From Mesorhizobium sp. DCY119 (GTDB taxonomy: Bacteria; Pseudomonadota; Alphaproteobacteria; Rhizobiales; Rhizobiaceae), in NCBI RefSeq assembly GCF_003590645.1, contig NZ_CP031834.1, forward strand, positions 4,030,501 through 4,094,500: a stretch of 64,000 bases of DNA, in the 5' to 3' direction. Below are positions 54,778-62,164 of the stretch, one piece after another (the first letter of the stretch is position 1; each line of letters opens with the position of its first letter). Below the pieces are notes generated by a model. That model had not been told where the DNA came from and did no database searches. It saw only the letters and a list, made by a program, of their open reading frames with translations. Position numbers and translations under genes: made by a program.

Positions 54778-54974
54778 ATGGAGCTCAGGTCCGCGGGATG
54801 AAAATTACGCGATCGCGACGTAGCAGTGTCGTGATATGCGTATTGTCGATGATGTTTGCAGCGGCGACCATCATAGTCTGCGCGCGTAGCGCTGGCGTGT
54901 TCGCTCTTTTGCGCCTGGCCCCGGCACGGTGCGGAAAGCGGTATGATCGACCGGCAACCCACTGATCGCGTCGA

Positions 54975-55280
54975 TCACCACGGGTCTGGCGCGAAATGCG
55001 CATTCCCCCACGTCTGAAGCATCACAATCACCAGCCGGAAATCCTGACCACGTTGGGTCAGCAGATACTCGTCCCGGGCCGGCCGCTCGCTATAGCGTCG
55101 CTTTTCGAGCAATCCGGCCACGACAAGCGCCTTTAGTCGCCCCGTCAAGATGTTGGGGGCGATGCCAAGGCTTTCCTGGAATTCGTCGAAGCGCGTCCGG
55201 CCATTGAGGACGTCCCGAAGAATCAGGATCGTCCACCGTTCTCCGACGCGCGCGAGGCTGCGGGCAATTGGGCGCCGCAT
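54975..55280 (-). CDS. HxlR-family winged-helix regulator (short)
   Basis: 101 residues with the HxlR pattern: RPIARSLARVGERWTILILRD, GRTRFDEFQESLGIAPNILTGRLK, LVVAGLLEKRRYSERPARDEYLLTQRG. The N-terminus lacks the usual extra residues and the Cys that precedes the first helix (MRRPIARS instead of a C-P-I/V-type sequence), and the C-terminus ends early after HFAPDPW. It may be a slightly truncated but still folded regulator. Family members sense aldehydes, quinones or redox state. It is divergent from the arabinonate-type dehydratase gene and could control it. Confidence 0.75.
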   Translation of the reverse strand: MRRPIARSLARVGERWTILILRDVLNGRTRFDEFQESLGIAPNILTGRLKALVVAGLLEKRRYSERPARDEYLLTQRGQDFRLVIVMLQTWGNAHFAPDPW

Positions 55281-55694
55281 GCGCCGAAACCTCGATCTTA
55301 CCCCCTACGACCGAAAATTTTCTATGGCGGAGGCGCGGAGGGCTACACCGACTATCCCGTCTTCTCCGGCACGCCCTACCCTGACAGCTCCCAGAAGGGA
55401 TGGTGACTCCGTCAGCGCGCCATTCCTGCGAGAGCCGATTGACCTTGCACCGATTGCGACGAGGACATCCAAGGCTTCCCTTGTCGGCTATCGCTCTATG
55501 CTTGTCGATAAAATAAAGATGTTTCCATAATATGTAGACTTTATCGTCTAGGCGCTCTACGGTTGAAACTCAAGAACACCGGCATGTGTGGTGCGCTTTT
55601 CTTACGCTCCCTGGCTTCGTAGCCATAGTTCATGATCGGTCTGTCGCATTTCTCGGCCCGGCGTGTCGGGTGATAGTTCATGGAGGATGAAACG
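55281..55694. promoter_or_regulatory. Divergent region between HxlR and arabinonate-type dehydratase genes
   Basis: A 414-nt stretch. The left 200 bases are GC-rich and may be remnant coding sequence of no recognised family. The right part is AT-rich and contains the composite operator at 55513-55542. No small gene with a good ribosome-binding site is visible. Confidence 0.5.
55513..55542 (+). promoter_or_regulatory. Composite operator candidate upstream of arabinonate-type dehydratase
   Basis: ATAAAGAT (55513-55520), 11-nt spacer, then ATGTAGACTTT (55532-55542), 152 nt before the dehydratase start. The second box is part of a larger palindrome, TAGAC (55535-55539) and GTCTA (55546-55550) separated by 6 nt, which none of the other sites shows so clearly and which may mark the full dimer-binding site. 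Confidence 0.55.
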
Positions 55695-57440
55695 ATGAAA
55701 AAGAAGGCCGAGTGGCCACGCCAACTACGATCCTATGAGTGGTTCGGAGGCAAGGGCAAGAACGCGATCATGTGCCGTTCCTGGATGAAGAACCAGGGCA
55801 TGCCAGGCGACACGTTCGATGGACGCCCCATCATCGGCATTTGCAACACCTGGTCGGAATTGACCCCGTGCAACGCGCATTTGCGCGAGTTGGCCGAGCG
55901 CGTCAAACGAGGCGTCTATGAAGCAGGCGGGTTTCCGGTCGAGTTCCCCGTCTTCTCGACCGGTGAAAGCACGCTGCGCCCCACCGCGATGATGTTCCGC
56001 AACCTGGCGGCCATGGAGGTCGAGGAGGCGATCCGGGGCAATCCCATCGATGGCGTCGTTCTGCTCGGCGGCTGTGACAAGACCACACCCGCGCTTCTGA
56101 TGGGGGCTGCGTCGGTCGATATTCCGGCGATCCTCGTGTCCGGCGGTCCGATGCTGAACGGCAAGTGGCGCGGCAAGGACGTCGGGTCGGGCACGGCGAT
56201 CTGGCACTTCTCGGACATGGTGAAGTCCGGCAAGATGTCGATCGACGAGTTCATCGATGCCGAACAGGGCATGGCTCGGTCGGCAGGCAGTTGCATGACC
56301 ATGGGCACCGCCTCGACCATGGCGTCGATGGCAGAAGCTCTTGGGATGACACTGCCCGAAAACGCCGCGATCCCGGCGGTGGACGCGCGCCGCCGCGTCA
56401 TTTCGCAGCTTACCGGCCGTCGCATCGTCGATATGGTCAAGGAAGACCTCAAGCCGTCGGATATATTGACGAAGGAAGCCTTTGAAAACGCCATTCGCGT
56501 CAATGGCGCGGTTGGTGGCTCGACCAACGCCGTCATTCATCTTCTGGCGCTGGCCGGACGCGTTGGCGTCGATCTGTCGTTGGAGGACTGGGATCGGTTG
56601 GGCCGCGATGTGCCGACGATCGTCAACCTGCAGCCTTCCGGCAAGCACCTGATGGAAGAGTTCTACTATGCGGGCGGCCTGCCCGTGGTCATCAAGGCGC
56701 TGGGTGAAATGGGCCTGCTGCACAAGGATGTCATGGCCGTCAGTGGCGATACGATTTGGAACGGCGTCAAGGACGCCGTCAACTACAACGACGAGGTGAT
56801 CGTTCCGCGCGAAAAAGCGCTGACCCAATCCGGTGGAATTGCGGTTCTGCGCGGCAATCTCGCGCCAAAGGGCGCGGTCCTGAAACCGTCCGCCGCATCA
56901 CCGCACCTTATGCAGCACACCGGCCGCGCCGTGGTCTTCGAGAGCATCGAGGACTACCACGCCCGCATCGGCCTGGACGATCTCGACATCGACGAGAGCT
57001 GCATCATGGTTCTCAAATACTGTGGTCCGAAAGGCTACCCGGGCATGGCCGAGGTCGGCAATCTGGGTTTGCCGCCGAAGCTGCTGAAGAAGGGCATCCG
57101 AGACATGATCCGCATATCGGATGCGCGCATGTCCGGCACGGCGTACGGCACGGTCATTCTGCACACTGCGCCGGAGGCTGCGGACGGCGGTCCGTTGGCT
57201 GTCGTCCAGAGCGGCGACTTGATTTCGGTCGACGTGCATGCTCGCACGATCCAACTTCAGGTTTCCGATGCGGAATTGGCGAGGCGTTTGGGGGGGTGGG
57301 TGAAGCCAGACCTGCCCATCACAGGCGGATACGGTCTGCTCTACTTGAACACGGTCCTGCAGGCCGATCAGGGCGCCGACCTCGATTTTCTTGTCGGCAA
57401 GCGTGGGTCTGCAATCCCGCTGGATCGAAACGGCCACTAG
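55695..57440 (+). CDS. L-arabinonate dehydratase-like sugar-acid dehydratase (IlvD/Edd family)
   Basis: 581 residues from ATG 55695, with GGAGG 9 nt upstream (an ATG at 55680 contains that site). The protein closely resembles Rhizobium leguminosarum L-arabinonate dehydratase, including identical numbering of the [2Fe-2S] ligands Cys59 (SELTPC), Cys127 (GGCDKT) and Cys200 (AGSC) and the catalytic Ser480 (SDARMSG). It should convert an aldonate such as L-arabinonate, D-fuconate or D-galactonate to the 2-keto-3-deoxy acid. No dedicated aldolase or KDA dehydratase is adjacent. Together with the polyol uptake and oxidation genes it suggests an oxidative, non-phosphorylating sugar-acid route. Confidence 0.9.
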   Translation: MKKKAEWPRQLRSYEWFGGKGKNAIMCRSWMKNQGMPGDTFDGRPIIGICNTWSELTPCNAHLRELAERVKRGVYEAGGFPVEFPVFSTGESTLRPTAMMFRNLAAMEVEEAIRGNPIDGVVLLGGCDKTTPALLMGAASVDIPAILVSGGPMLNGKWRGKDVGSGTAIWHFSDMVKSGKMSIDEFIDAEQGMARSAGSCMTMGTASTMASMAEALGMTLPENAAIPAVDARRRVISQLTGRRIVDMVKEDLKPSDILTKEAFENAIRVNGAVGGSTNAVIHLLALAGRVGVDLSLEDWDRLGRDVPTIVNLQPSGKHLMEEFYYAGGLPVVIKALGEMGLLHKDVMAVSGDTIWNGVKDAVNYNDEVIVPREKALTQSGGIAVLRGNLAPKGAVLKPSAASPHLMQHTGRAVVFESIEDYHARIGLDDLDIDESCIMVLKYCGPKGYPGMAEVGNLGLPPKLLKKGIRDMIRISDARMSGTAYGTVILHTAPEAADGGPLAVVQSGDLISVDVHARTIQLQVSDAELARRLGGWVKPDLPITGGYGLLYLNTVLQADQGADLDFLVGKRGSAIPLDRNGH

Positions 57441-57629
57441 AAAGCCAAGCGCGCATACACAGCCGTATACGAGGGAGACGCACTGGTATCAACCTGCCGC
57501 CATTGGCATGGTGATGCATAATGAGACCTGAGCGCGGGTTGGCTGGGCGACCGCTGTCTCCATTTGAGGCGTGATGGCACGGTCATGCTGTCGCGTCAGC
57601 CTTTTGGCTTTCGACACGACGTTGGCGTC

Positions 57630-58425
57630 TCACCGCGCCGTTGCGACAATGCTGATCGTGCGTTTGAGGTTGTAGGCGGATGGCGGTGATGCGGACTTGC
57701 ACGGCAACTTTGGCAAGGCCTCGCCATCGCATCCGTCGTAGGCCGTAGCTGCGCTTCCACGTGCCGAAGATCTTGTCGATGCGTGCCCGAACGCGATGGA
57801 TCCGCCGGTTCCAGGCATCAAGGCGCTTGAACGTCTCGGCTTCGTCGCGTCTTCACATGCCGGTGGCGACAATACGCGGCACGCCACACTTGGCCCGCAC
57901 CGCGAACCGAAACGGCTTCACTGATAGGCGCTGTCGGCGAACACCTCACCGGGGACGTCGGGCAGAGCCTCGGCGCCGGCCTTGCCGTGATTGATATTTG
58001 CCGGCGTGATGGCGACTTCCTCCACCAGGGTCGTATCGGCATCGGCGCCGACGTGAGCCTTGAAGCCGTGGACCGCAGGCTTGCCCTTGTGCTTGACCCA
58101 ATGAGTCTCGCAATCGTCTTCGCTGGCCGAGGCGATGATGGTGGCATCGACCAGCGTGCCGGCCTTCACCCGGATCGCCTTGGCCTTGAGCTGGGCGGTG
58201 ATCGCGTCGAACAGCACCTTGTCCAGTTGCCGCTCCACCAGGGTCTTGCGGAAGCGCGCGAAGGCCGTGCGTTCAGGCATCGGCTCCGATGACGAAAACC
58301 CGCAGAAGGTCCGGAACGAGGACCGGTCATCCAGCGCCTCGGCAAGCTTCACGTCCGAAAGGTTGTACCAAACCGAGAGCAGCATCGCCTTCAACAGCGC
58401 CAGCGGCGAGTAGCTATTTAGGCAG
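57630..58425 (-). pseudogene. IS5-family transposase remnant
   Basis: On the minus strand SPLALLKAMLLSVWYNLSD begins near 58415, followed by DDRSSFRTFCGFS, GTLVDATIIAS (first catalytic Asp), KAHVGADADTTLVE and EVFADSAYQ (second Asp region), where a stop occurs at 57918. The rest continues after frame changes (KIFGTWKRSYGLRRMRWRGLAK, then AYNLKRTISIVATAR to 57630). The 5' end is cut off by a stop just before SPLALL, so the N-terminal part is missing. I see no clear terminal repeats. It is a decayed IS5-group element marking past transposition at the end of the dehydratase region. Confidence 0.85.
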
Positions 58426-58795
58426 CTTCACCCTTGGCCGCGCTCGATATCCCGACCAGCAGGCGCTCGATCCGCACCCAATCAATCACCCCACCCAGAT
58501 CGTCGAGCAACCTCTGCCATCTCTGAAGCCAAAGCTCTCCCGGCAATCCGACGACGAGATATCGCAAACCTCCCTTGCTCGAATCAAAGGATCACGAGCA
58601 CACCACGCCGCCCAGCCAACCCGCGCACAGTCTCATACCACTCGCCTAAGGCGAGATCTGCTAAAGCTGCGATTAAGCAAAATGGTTGATCACGCCCTCG
58701 ACGAGGACAAAACAAAGGACACGCATCATGGTCTCCCGCCACAGGCGGGAGAATAGGCAGTAGACTCTCCGATGAGAGCCGGCGGTTTATTGCTT
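58426..58795. other. Non-coding stretch right of the IS remnant
   Basis: 370 bases in which I recognise no gene. The first 280 bases have no similarity that I can name. The last part holds two small hairpins (CTCCCGCC/GGCGGGAG at 58733-58751 and CTCTC/GAGAG at 58765-58778) that lie just past the stop of the minus-strand small ORF. Confidence 0.4.
58733..58751 (-). terminator. Hairpin downstream of the 59-residue small ORF
   Basis: CTCCCGCC (58733-58740) pairs with GGCGGGAG (58744-58751), loop ACA. It begins 45 nt past the stop of the minus-strand small ORF at 58796, a suitable place for its terminator. No U-run follows, so efficiency is uncertain. Confidence 0.45.
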
Positions 58796-58975
58796 CTAGA
58801 GCAATAAATAGAAGATGACCAAAGAGACCGGCAGAGATACAGCCAATACAATCATATTTCCTAAGGCAATTTCCTTGTAGGCAGCCCTCTCATCTCTGGC
58901 ATTGGTTGTGACGGGCACAACAACTCCACAGCATTCGACGTACTCGACCGATTGCCTCGCTATTATCGTTGGCAT
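58796..58975 (-). CDS. 59-residue single-pass membrane peptide of unknown family
   Basis: An ORF of 59 codons from ATG 58975 to TAG 58796-58798. AAGGGAGG lies 6 nt before the start. The N-terminal 38 residues are soluble and contain a Cys-Cys pair (VECCGVVVPVT) and NARDERAAYKE; residues 41-59 (MIVLAVSLPVSLVIFYLLL) form a transmembrane helix that ends the protein. I recognise no family. Support for a real gene: strong ribosome-binding site, ordered hydrophobic tail, a hairpin just downstream, and upstream (59231-59248) a minus-facing element like those before two other operons. The topology would place the N-terminus in the cytoplasm (tail-anchored) or, less likely, outside. Confidence 0.6.
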   Translation of the reverse strand: MPTIIARQSVEYVECCGVVVPVTTNARDERAAYKEIALGNMIVLAVSLPVSLVIFYLLL

Positions 58976-59260
58976 TTATTCCTCCCTTGAATACCCGACA
59001 CGTTCAAACATCCTCGGTCGGCGTGATTTCAATAGTGCCCCGCTGTTCATCCCGGCCGAATACGATCACGTCCGCCCCGGTGGAGCACATCCCTCTAGTC
59101 GATAGCTTCTCGACGGTCCGCTCGGAAGCACGATCCAGACACACATTCAAACCGCCTTTTTTTAGCCCACTTCCTCAATTCAACGCTTGGCCTCTGTCTC
59201 TTCCCTATTTGTATAGCCAACGCCGAAATTGTCGAGGAAAATCTTTTTTATGGAGTAATG
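58976..59260. promoter_or_regulatory. Divergent region between two small ORFs
   Basis: About 285 bases without a convincing gene, increasingly AT-rich to the right. It contains the minus-facing element at 59231-59248 and would hold the promoter of the 59-residue peptide. With 59393-59441 it separates that gene from the second GntR regulator. Confidence 0.4.
59231..59248 (-). promoter_or_regulatory. Minus-facing A-box element (AAAGATTTT...TCGAC)
   Basis: On the minus strand this reads AAAAAGATTTTCCTCGAC, related to the elements at 29487-29505 and 37769-37787 (AAAGATTTT then GAC). It faces the 59-residue peptide gene, 256 nt away. Confidence 0.35.
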
Positions 59261-59392
59261 ATGGAGAAGGATCGCGGGATGGGCGGTGCGCCGGACTCCA
59301 TCCCACGTGGCCAGTGGCTCAATTGGGACGGGAAAGAGCGCCCGTGCTCGTTAACGAATACCACCGGCAAAAAGTCTTCGATTATACATTGA
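59261..59392 (+). CDS. Possible 43-residue ORF
   Basis: A short frame from ATG 59261 (or 59258) to TGA 59390-59392. GGAG lies 5 nt before ATG 59261. The translation begins MEKDRGMGGAPDSIPRGQWL and is hydrophilic, with no motif I recognise. It could be a leader peptide of the following GntR gene, the 5' stump of a lost gene, or chance. Kept as a low-confidence candidate because of the ribosome-binding site. Confidence 0.25.
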   Translation: MEKDRGMGGAPDSIPRGQWLNWDGKERPCSLTNTTGKKSSIIH

Positions 59393-59408
59393 GTCGCGTC
59401 GTGCTTTT

Positions 59409-59419
59409 TTATAGACTTT
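59409..59419 (+). promoter_or_regulatory. Operator half-site upstream of second GntR gene
   Basis: TTATAGACTTT, one base different from the TTGTAGACTTT box of the other sites, ends 22 nt before the GntR start codon, the same placement as at the first GntR gene. The partner A-box at 11-nt distance is not recognisable here. Confidence 0.4.
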
Positions 59420-59441
59420 TCCGGCACCTAGGATCCAGACG

Positions 59442-60110
59442 ATGAACCAATCAAGCCTCACAGAGGCGACCTATCAGAAACTGCATGCCTATGTTCTGGG
59501 CGCGCAGGTGAAACCGGATGGAAAATTGAAGATTGCAGAGCTGGCTCAATCCATGTCTGTCAGTCCCAGCGTTATACGCGAGGGACTGTCCCGGTTGGTG
59601 GCGGATGGCTTGGTCGTGGCCGAGCCGCAGCGCGGCTTCCGGGTGGTTCCTTTCGATAAATCAGAGGCCTACCACCTGTTCGAGGCCCGCATCGAAATCG
59701 AACGTCTCTGCCTGACCAACGCCATCGAGCACGCCGACCTGGCTTGGGAGGGGCGATTGGTGGCGGCGCTTCACGAACTCGCCAAAACACCCGAGGAGCG
59801 TGGTCAACGTGGCAGCGTGTCGATCGACTGGCTCAAGGCTCATGCCAACTTCCACAGCACGCTTGTCAGTTCCTGCCGCAATCCCTGGTATATCAAGATC
59901 AGGGCCAATCTCTATCAGCACAGCGAACGCTATCGGGCCCTTGCGCTGCAGCATCCGCGCACCAGCCGGGACCTGCACGCCGAACACGAACAAATCGCCC
60001 ACGCCGCCATCGACCGCGACATTCAGACTACGTGCGCGCTTATGACCGTCCATCTGAAACGCACGATCAACGAGTTCGTCTGGGAAGATAAGCAAGAGAC
60101 TGCTGCATAG
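59442..60110 (+). CDS. GntR-family (FCD) transcriptional regulator, paralogue 2
   Basis: A 222-residue regulator from ATG 59442. It shares with the regulator at 38042 the segments KLKIAELAQS, SVSPSV, REGLSRLV, GLVVAEPQRGFRV, LVSSCRNPWY and ALMTVHLKRTI, so the two arose by duplication. FCD residues EARIEIE, HANFHSTL and AEHEQIAHAA are conserved. Divergence is strongest in the middle of the ligand domain (EERGQRGSVSID versus EEPGQHPEDASS), suggesting related but different effectors. An operator-like half-site lies 22 nt upstream. The two regulators bracket the alditol/sugar-acid genes. Confidence 0.92.
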   Translation: MNQSSLTEATYQKLHAYVLGAQVKPDGKLKIAELAQSMSVSPSVIREGLSRLVADGLVVAEPQRGFRVVPFDKSEAYHLFEARIEIERLCLTNAIEHADLAWEGRLVAALHELAKTPEERGQRGSVSIDWLKAHANFHSTLVSSCRNPWYIKIRANLYQHSERYRALALQHPRTSRDLHAEHEQIAHAAIDRDIQTTCALMTVHLKRTINEFVWEDKQETAA

Positions 60111-60360
60111 CAGTGCGAGGCATGAATGTCCTTGGCTGGTCTTCACTGGAGCCAGCAGCGGGTGATGATATTGGCTCCTTCGGCACGACCCCTCGCTTAT
60201 TTGGGGACAAGACGCCGATGTGGTCGCCGTCTTGTTGCTGACACTTGTCAGACCGGAGCCGCCGCTCCGTCGCATCGAAAGTTTCCCGGACTGAAGCCGA
60301 TGCCTCTGGTGGCAGCCCAGCTTTCATGGTCTGCGAATGCAGGAGATCAGGTCGGTGACA

Positions 60361-61254
60361 ATGTTTGCGGGGTTCAGAGACGAGAGAATCGTGCTGTCCA
60401 CGGGGATTTCCATCCGCGCCCGTATCGGCGGGGACGGTCCCCCCGTCCTGCTGCTGCATGGATATCCGCAGACATCGGCCTGCTGGCACGCTGTCGCGCC
60501 CCGGCTGATTGCTGCAGGATTCACTGTTGTGGCGACCGATCTGCGTGGCTATGGCGCTTCCGACAAACCGCATTCCTCGCCCGATCATCTGACGTATTCC
60601 AAGCGGGCGATGGCTGCGGATCAGGTCGAAGTCATGCGCCGACTGGGCCACAACCGCTTTTCTGTCGCCGGTCATGATCGTGGCGGCCGGGTCGCTCGTC
60701 GGCTGGCGCTGGATCATTCGAACGCAGTGGAACGGTTCGCGGTCCTCGATATTGCACCGACGGCGACAATGTACGCCAACACAGACCGAGAGTTCGCAAC
60801 GCACTATTATCATTGGTTCTTCCTGATCCAGCCCGCCCCTCTTCCCGAGAAGCTGATTGGCGCTGATCCGGACTTCTACTTGCGCAGCAAGCTGGCTGCC
60901 TGGGGCAAAAGTGGCATGGCGGTCTTTTCGAACGCTGCCGTTGACGAATACTGCCGATCCTTCCGGGATCCGGCTTCCATTTCCGCGACCTGCGAGGACT
61001 ACAGGGCAGCTGCAAGCATCGACCTCGTTCACGATGCCGGCGACGAGGATCGGCGTATTGATGCTCCGTTGCTAGCGCTTTGGGGAACGAAGGGGCTTGT
61101 CGGCAAGCTCTATAACGTCGTCGAGACATGGGAGGAGACGGCCCCGAATGTGACAGGCCATGGCATTGCGGTTGGGCATTTTTTACCGGAAGAAGCTCCG
61201 CAGGAGACTGCGGACGCCCTCATTTCCTTTTTCTCGGCTTCCAGCGCCGCCTGA
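60361..61254 (+). CDS. Alpha/beta hydrolase, haloacetate (fluoroacetate) dehalogenase-like
   Basis: 297 residues from ATG 60361 (GTG 60355 or ATG 60337 are possible). The order of motifs resembles Rhodopseudomonas fluoroacetate dehalogenase: LLLHGYPQTSACWH (oxyanion HGxP), ATDLRGYGASDKP, nucleophile Asp106 with Arg107 and Arg110 in GHDRGGR, halide-pocket His151-Trp152 (YYHWFF) and a Tyr in CEDYRAA, and GHFLPEEAP with the catalytic His. Asp as nucleophile fits dehalogenases and epoxide hydrolases; the HW pair and EDYRA favour haloacetate. The product glycolate would match the C2/alcohol theme of the region. Activity is predicted only. Confidence 0.85.
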   Translation: MFAGFRDERIVLSTGISIRARIGGDGPPVLLLHGYPQTSACWHAVAPRLIAAGFTVVATDLRGYGASDKPHSSPDHLTYSKRAMAADQVEVMRRLGHNRFSVAGHDRGGRVARRLALDHSNAVERFAVLDIAPTATMYANTDREFATHYYHWFFLIQPAPLPEKLIGADPDFYLRSKLAAWGKSGMAVFSNAAVDEYCRSFRDPASISATCEDYRAAASIDLVHDAGDEDRRIDAPLLALWGTKGLVGKLYNVVETWEETAPNVTGHGIAVGHFLPEEAPQETADALISFFSASSAA

Positions 61255-61295
61255 CATCGGTCATACGGTCGCCCGGAACCGTGATCCTATGGAGG

Positions 61296-61500
61296 TTATC
61301 GAAACCAGGTGCCCGACAGCACCGCAGTCAGGATAGTCAGGCCGTAGACCGCTAGCGCCAGCGCGATTGCCGCAAAGAGACCGTTGATCGAGCCGGTCAG
61401 CTTCAGAGCAATCCATCCACCGCCCAGCGCTATCGCAATGCGGATAGAGCCGCCTGTAAGCGACCAGAACAAGCGGTCCGCACCCAAATAGGGCATGATC
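61296..61500 (-). pseudogene. Stray 3' fragment of a MATE transporter gene
   Basis: The minus-strand translation from about 61490 to TGA-type stop 61296 (RLFWSLTGGSIRIAIALGG, WIALKLTGSINGLFAAIALA, YGLTILTAVLSGTWFR) matches the last 65 residues of the MATE protein at 62165-63544 nearly position by position. Upstream the similarity stops and no start is visible. At DNA level the two copies differ at many positions, so this is either an old partial duplication or the end of a related, deleted pump. Confidence 0.8.
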
Positions 61501-61673
61501 AAGGTGCGGACGAACCCTCTGAACCGGAATGACGAGGTGGTGCAGGTTTCAGTCGGCAATCTCGTCGTACAGCGGAGGCCGCCCGCCAGTTAGGGCGCAG
61601 GCGCCAAGACACCACAAGGTGGTCGAGATCGGCTGGTGTTCGGCTGAACATTGTCATTCAAGGGGTATGCCGG

Positions 61674-62149
61674 ATGGGCGCAAGACCGCACAATGCAATT
61701 ACCGAGAGCCTGCAAAAGAGGGACGGCCTTGGCCAGCTTTGCGCCCTCTTGGAAAGGGGAAGCAACCTCCGATCGGGGACACGCTGGATCCAGCTGGTAG
61801 CGGTGGAACGCGGGCGCGCGATCTTCGAAGGACGGCCATCGACGGCCGTTTACAATCCTATCGGCTCCGTTCACGGTGGCTATGCTGCGACGTTGCTGGA
61901 CAGCGCTTGCGGCTACGCCGTGCACTCGAGCCTGTCAGCAGACCAGGGATTTACGACGCTCGAACTCAAGGTCGCCTATACCGTGGGTTGACGGACGAAA
62001 GCGGCCCGGTGCGAGCCGAGGGAAAGCTGGTCTCACTCGGTCGTTGCGTCGCCTTTGCGGAAGCGAGGCTTGTCGACTCCGCTGGCCGTTTGTGCGCGTC
62101 AGCGACGTCGACCTTGCTCGTCTTCGATATCGATCGACCTATAGCCTGA
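61674..62149 (+). pseudogene. PaaI-type hotdog thioesterase with a single frameshift
   Basis: ATG 61674 opens a frame with the hotdog-fold thioesterase motifs NPIGSVHGGYAATLLDSACG and TTLELKVAYT, then hits TGA at about 61989-61991. In the next frame the expected continuation follows at once (RGLTDESGPVRAEGKLVSLG, FAEARLVDSAGRLCASATST) and ends at TAG/TGA 62149. One missing base in the CC run near 61984 would explain it. The damage is either a real recent mutation or a sequencing error. Intact, it would be a 158-residue acyl-CoA thioesterase. It lies between the two MATE sequences. Confidence 0.8.
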
Positions 62150-62164
62150 CCTTGCGGGCCGCCT

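Noticed and set aside
54768-54965. 65-codon frame after pyruvate carboxylase with a hydrophobic segment
   Set aside because: Overlaps the pyc stop, lacks a ribosome-binding site and resembles no family; probably chance.
58289-58756. 155-codon frame to the right of the IS remnant
   Set aside because: Runs out of the transposase remnant in another phase and has no recognisable content.
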